This document shows positions 60,086-64,000 of a DNA stretch of 64,000 nucleotides, in pieces. A program made the translations under genes and the position numbers. The DNA lies in NCBI GenBank assembly GCA_041390865.1, contig JAWKPC010000007.1, forward strand, positions 112,907-176,906, in the 5' to 3' direction. Source of the DNA: JAUIIK01 sp041390865. Its GTDB lineage: Bacteria > Chloroflexota > Chloroflexia > Thermomicrobiales > CFX8. A model generated the notes under the pieces. The model was not told the origin of the DNA and did no database searches. It saw only the letters and a list, made by a program, of their open reading frames with translations. The number at the start of each line of letters is the position of its first letter. Within the stretch, counting starts at the first letter, position 1.

Positions 60086-60542
60086 CGTCGGATCGAGATC
60101 GTAGAATTCGTAGAGACACCTTGGATTGTGAATTCGATGTTTCTCCACATCTGTCTAAAGATTGTTCGTCGTTGCCTGACAAGATTGCTATCGACGATGG
60201 ACTCAACGATCCTCCCTCTGGCCAAGACTCTTTCTACGCCTAGACTTTTATGACGGTGTAGTATAGGTGTGGCATTGAATGCGCTCCGAGAGCATTTACG
60301 AGGAGGCTCCAAGCCAACTTTCGGCGATCTTTGAGAATTAAGTAGTTTGGTCCATTTCCACCCCAAGCTGCTAGTGACTTCAGTACAGGCTGAACTCCAG
60401 ATGTAGGCTATGCATTCAGAGCATGTTATCCCGACTATCTGTGCGATCTGGTCTGCATCGAAAGTGAAGCTGGCAAGGCATACATCTGAAAAATGACACC
60501 GCTGAATTTGACAAGCTCCTTGATGATCTGGAGTCCAATCCC
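60086..60542. other. Gap between the hsd operon and the kinase gene, no clear gene
   Basis: A short plus-strand frame from 60278 (MRSESIYEEAPSQLSAIFEN) starts just after TATAGG at about 60262 and may be a small gene, but no ribosome-binding site or family supports it. The stretch at 60500-60542 reads KNDTAEFDKLLDDLESNP in frame with the kinase, so the kinase may start further left. Confidence 0.35.
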
Positions 60543-61545
60543 ATGTTCGAACGGACACTTCCTGGTCTTCAGAAGATCGGCGATCATGGTGGGGGTGGGG
60601 CGTTCTCGATTGTCATGAGGGGGCAACTGATTCGTTACTGCAGTGCAAGAAGTCGCTCTGAAAATCCCAGCAAATATCGGACGTTCTGAAAGATTGGTAT
60701 CGCCTAGCTGGATTTCTGAAGCCGAAATTCTAGGTAGGCTGGTAGGGAAAAGGTCTTACAATTACACACCGCTTTCTCGGCCTTCCTTCCTCTCCCCCTT
60801 CGTTCCGCTGCCATATTTCGCGTGATTAGCACGGAGAACATTCGAGATCGCATCCGTGAACGAGAATGGGAGTCGTTGGATCGCCTCAAGACGTTTCGAG
60901 CTATGTGCAGAGCAGTGCAACGCTTGCACGGTCACAAGATCATCATCGGGACTTGAAGCAGACAATTTCCTTGTTATGAGTGGCGGATCGACAAAACTGT
61001 CCGATTTCGGTACGGCACGTGCATTAGATGGCAGCATGCCTGCAATTGCACCATCCTACGCTATGCCAAGCCCATTACCTCCCGGCGCTCTCGCTTATTG
61101 TGCTCCTGAACTGCTAGCAGGACTCCATGATGTTCGGCCAGATTTCGCATATTACGCTGACTGCTTCGCGCTTGGCGCTATTCTCTTTGAACTGTTCACT
61201 GGAGTAACGTTAACCATTGAACTAGATCTCCGCCGCGCTACTCATACGAAGCTTCATGCCGCCAGATTTTCAGGACGCCTAGATGAGTACCAACCGATAA
61301 TGAACTCGTTAGCCCACTCCGTTCTCTATCCGAACATATCGGACTTTCCCACCCCAGCTCCCCCTAGTATCCAAAGGCCGTTGGATCTATTGTATAAGAG
61401 CTTGGCCGATATCCGAGTTGACAAACGCCTAGTCGAGTTCGAGACGATCTTTAGGCGGATTGTGCAATGTGAACGCATGATCGAATATGAGGAAGCGGAT
61501 CGACGACGCAGATCGCAGAAGAGCCGTAGGCGAAAAGCATGGTAG
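60543..61545 (+). pseudogene. Serine/threonine protein kinase-like protein, N-terminal half interrupted
   Basis: The glycine-rich loop (LPGLQKIGDHGGGGAFSIVM) and the VAIK-type lysine (EVALKIPANIGRSE) lie in the first 100 residues. After indels the chain continues LKTFRAMCRAVQRLHGHKII, with the HRD-type loop at HRDLKADNFLVM split by an indel, then DFG in TKLSDFGTARALDG, the APE-type motif YCAPELLAG and FALGAILFELFTGV. The C-lobe reads unbroken from 60957 to 61545 and ends in a very basic tail (RRRRSQKSRRRKAW). All active-site motifs are recognisable, so an active kinase is likely in the intact gene. It is followed 18 bases later by a TPR gene. Confidence 0.75.
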
Positions 61546-61563
61546 GGATGGAGCGGACATAGC

Positions 61564-63345
61564 ATGGTTGCACCGGTTGCAACATTAGAAAGCCTCACTT
61601 CATTTAGGGCTAGCAACGTCGAGTTCGAGATTGACATGCCGCATGTAGAGGAATCTGCTTTTACAGTTTCCGAAGATCCGGCGCATCACACTAGTTCGAC
61701 TGCTCTCTACGATAGTGAGGTGCTGCCGTGGCCAGATGAAGCGCTGCAATTCAATAGCGGAGATGACATGATTCTCAAGGAACTCAAACAGCGTGTTGAG
61801 AAGTATCCGAATGATCCGGATACACTCGTTGCTCTAGCTAGTGAATACATAAATCAGCGCAGATATCTTGATGCTCGACAATATCTGGAACGTGTTCTAC
61901 TCGATTGCCCGAATCATTACTTATACTATCAAAGCACGTACGCGTCTCACTTCGAATTGAAGAATACGAATTGGCTGAATCGTTGATAGTGCATTGAAGG
62001 AAGCATAGAGCACTTTCTTCCAGAGTCGATCTTTACGAGCGGATCTGCTGCGAAGGAGGAGCTGTAAGCGATGCGGTAGCTCTTGTCGAAGATGGTATCG
62101 GCAGGTATCCCCGGAAACATCGACTCCTCGGCATGTTGGGCGCGCTGCATTTGCAGTCGCGACAGCCTGATCTTGCAGTGCGCTCTTTTAGAAGTGCAAT
62201 CAAGATTGAGGGTCAATATGCACCGTACCATCATTCCCTTGGTGTGGCCCATAAGCTGAATGGTCAAATAGAAGCAGCAGAACGATCGCTTCGAATTGCA
62301 GTTTCACTAGATCCGATTGCTACAAAACCAAGGCTGAGCTTGATGAGCATGCTCAAGAACGGCAAGATCACTTGGAGGTTCTCAAACTAGCCAATTCAGT
62401 TCTGAAAGCAGATCCGACGAATCTGCGTGCACGTGAATTCTCTGCTTGGGCAAGATACGAAGGTGGAATCTAAAGGGTGCCCGCAAAGATCTGCATCAGC
62501 TATTGGAACAGATATCAGATTCCGAGCGACGCCACCCGGCGATGATCCAAAGAGCATCGAGCAACCCAGTTTTGTGTACTGGCAACTCGGTAATCGCGAT
62601 GAAGCCCAAACGTGTTTTGAGCGTGCCGCGTCAATTCGCCCCATCTTGAGTCCAATCCCGCTTCTAAATTTGGCACACACGTTCATTTGGCTACAGGGCG
62701 CGTTGATGATGCTCGCCGAGTCCTAACGCGAATTCCGCGGAATTCCGTGATCAGGCGGACGTTCAAATTAAGTTTGTTGAGCTAGAGGCTCACGCAGGAG
62801 ATTATGACGCGGCGCTCGAAAGCGTTCGCAAACTGATAGAACAGGAGCATGCCCCGGATCGTGCTTACACTTTACTCGGAGCCCTGCTCACTGACGTAGT
62901 TGGAGATTATGAAGGTGCGATTGATATCCTAAGTGAAGCCTTGGAAAGGTTTCCCAAGAGTACCGGGATCATCAACAATCTGGCCTACACACACTTGCAG
63001 CAAGGTGATGCGGCGTCTGCTGAGCGTGTACTTCGACGATGTCCACAAGATGCGTCGGCAGATGTGGCAGTGACGGCAACTCGTGGGCTGCTGAGTATCG
63101 TCAATGGGAACCTCGAAGAGGGGTTGGCTCTGTATACAAGGGCCGAGTCACTTGCGCGCCAGCGACGTGACAACCATCTTGCCGAAATCGTTCTCCAGAA
63201 AAAGCACCTCGAAGCGGCGAAAGCGTACTGGCGAGAGGGCAATCGTACAGCGGCACGTCAAGAGACCCGTCGCGGCCTTGCTGCAACTACTGTCAGCGTC
63301 TATCGTGAGCAGTTGCTGAAATTTGTCGAGTCATTGAGAGCTTAG
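61564..63345 (+). pseudogene. TPR-repeat protein paired with the kinase, frames interrupted
   Basis: Tetratricopeptide repeats are visible throughout: DPDTLVALASEYINQRRYLD near the start, HRLLGMLGALHLQSRQPDLA and YAPYHHSLGVAHKLNGQIEA in the middle, and FPKSTGIINNLAYTHLQQGD then NHLAEIVLQKKHLEAAKAYW at the end. About 590 residues if joined. Indels occur near 61960, 62385, 62475, 62550 and 62715, and possibly more. TPR arrays bind partner proteins, so a scaffold or sensor for the kinase is the likely job. It ends 79 bases before the stop codon of the opposite-strand integrase. Confidence 0.7.
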
Positions 63346-63424
63346 GAGCAGTCTTCAACTCTTTTGGCCTCTGGAGTATGAGTATCATCTGGTTTCTTCC
63401 CATATAGTTTGCGATCTTGGGGCT

Positions 63425-64000
63425 TCATGATTGATCGGGGTTGCTTGCTGTATCCGCACTAGGCGTTGCTTGGAGTAGCCGATCGATTTCGGGAGCGACG
63501 ACTGACTCATTACGTGCCGGATACCCATAGACAGCGAGCGTCACCCCAACGTGGCTATGGCCCAGCCGCTGTTGAACGAGATAGATGTCATCGACTGCTT
63601 CGAAGGCGAGCATCGCCGCGACATGCCGCAGGCCGTGGATGTTGATGCGCGGTACCCCAGCCTCATCGCACAGATCATGTAAGAAGAGACGAATATCCGA
63701 GTGCCGTGGCGGTGCTCCGGTTTCGGTGCGGAAGATTCGTATTTCTGGTGAGCACTCATGTTCGAGACGGCGAAGCGCTCGTACCGCTGGTTGGGTCAAG
63801 CTCACAGTACGCCGTCCCGCCTTCGTTTTTGGCGGCAGGATATGGAATTCCCCGTGTGACCAGACCACCGTCTGTTCAACTCGTACCGTGCCGGCGTCCC
63901 AGTCGACATCCGACCAGCGCAAGCCAATCGCCTCAGAGAAGCGCAAACCTGTCGTGGCCAAGACGGCGAATAGCGGTCCCCACTTGCGCTCAGTTGTAAG
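63425..64000 (-). CDS. Tyrosine recombinase (phage-type integrase), N-terminus outside the window
   Basis: The catalytic domain is complete: first Arg in LATTGLRFSEAIGLRWSDVD, the beta-hairpin Lys region in PPKTKAGRRTVSL, HxxR in INIHGLRHVAAMLAFE, and the last His plus nucleophilic Tyr in QRLGHSHVGVTLAVYGY. The frame is open to the right edge (KWGPLFAVLATTGLR), so the arm-binding N-terminal part lies beyond 64 kb. It cuts and joins DNA through a 3'-phosphotyrosine and is the probable integrase of this element. The TPR gene ends 79 bases to its left. Confidence 0.92.
   Translation of the reverse strand, partial: LTTERKWGPLFAVLATTGLRFSEAIGLRWSDVDWDAGTVRVEQTVVWSHGEFHILPPKTKAGRRTVSLTQPAVRALRRLEHECSPEIRIFRTETGAPPRHSDIRLFLHDLCDEAGVPRINIHGLRHVAAMLAFEAVDDIYLVQQRLGHSHVGVTLAVYGYPARNESVVAPEIDRLLQATPSADTASNPDQS

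Larger units (their letters stand above)
46256..64000. mobile_element. Integrated element at tRNA-Sec, right end outside the window
   Basis: Downstream of tRNA-Sec the gene content changes to Xre and SWIM regulators, small unknown genes, replication-type ATPase remnants, a restriction-modification operon, a kinase and a tyrosine recombinase, and GC content drops visibly from about 59 kb on. tRNA 3' ends are common attachment sites. No second copy of the tRNA 3' end is seen, so the right border lies beyond 64 kb and the extent is inferred. Confidence 0.6.

Noticed and set aside
1..64000. CRISPR arrays and insertion-sequence transposases
   Set aside because: No regularly spaced direct repeats and no transposase motifs were seen; the only mobility gene recognised is the tyrosine recombinase at the right edge.

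Overview
The window is a GC-rich bacterial chromosome segment that most resembles Chloroflexota, possibly class Thermomicrobia. The reasons are the secreted protein at the left edge, whose wording is typical of that group, a Gram-positive-type SOS box (GAAC-N4-GTTC), many GTG/TTG starts, and the gene mix (SbcCD-like pair with a membrane-anchored ATPase, VPS10-type sialidase-fold protein, Lon-like protease, selenocysteine tRNA). This placement is inference; no ribosomal gene is present to fix it.

Core part, 1-46.1 kb. From the left: a truncated secreted protein; an SbcD/YhaO-like phosphoesterase coupled to a YhaN-like ATPase; a Na+/H+ antiporter and an ArsB/NhaD-type permease; a frameshifted ABC-F protein and a methyltransferase, flanked by two inverted copies of an ~80-bp repeat; a large VPS10/BNR protein, a cyclophilin, an M20 peptidase and a pterin dehydratase; a Lon-like protease followed at once by two parS sites, with a third 0.5 kb on; a MacB-type ABC exporter (ATPase plus a 1066-residue permease); a secreted beta-helix protein; an enoyl-CoA hydratase; a sigma-like regulator; a SOS-controlled DNA polymerase IV; a MATE pump; a YczE-like membrane protein; an AAA ATPase; a CGNR regulator; a DinB-fold protein; a J-domain/coiled-coil protein; a thiamine-diphosphate enzyme coupled to a VWA protein; and a GAF-GGDEF sensor.

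Accessory part, 46.2-64 kb. A clear tRNA-Sec (46162-46255) marks the left border of what looks like an integrated element that runs off the right edge. A tyrosine recombinase lies at the right end. The cargo is an Xre/SWIM-finger pair, several small genes, a lipoprotein, a methyltransferase, remnants of a replication-type ATPase, and a five-gene operon (hsdM-hsdS-Mrr-like nuclease-hsdR-YgjP-like metalloprotease) joined by overlapping starts and stops. It is followed by a Ser/Thr-kinase-like gene and a TPR-repeat gene. This combination is the best candidate for an undescribed defence island.

A warning applies throughout. Many genes, including conserved core ones, are broken by single-base indels after which the protein simply continues in another frame. 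The pattern is more like uncorrected sequencing indels than natural decay, and it is densest in the accessory part. Interrupted genes are typed 'pseudogene' because the sequence as given cannot be translated through, not because loss of function is shown.
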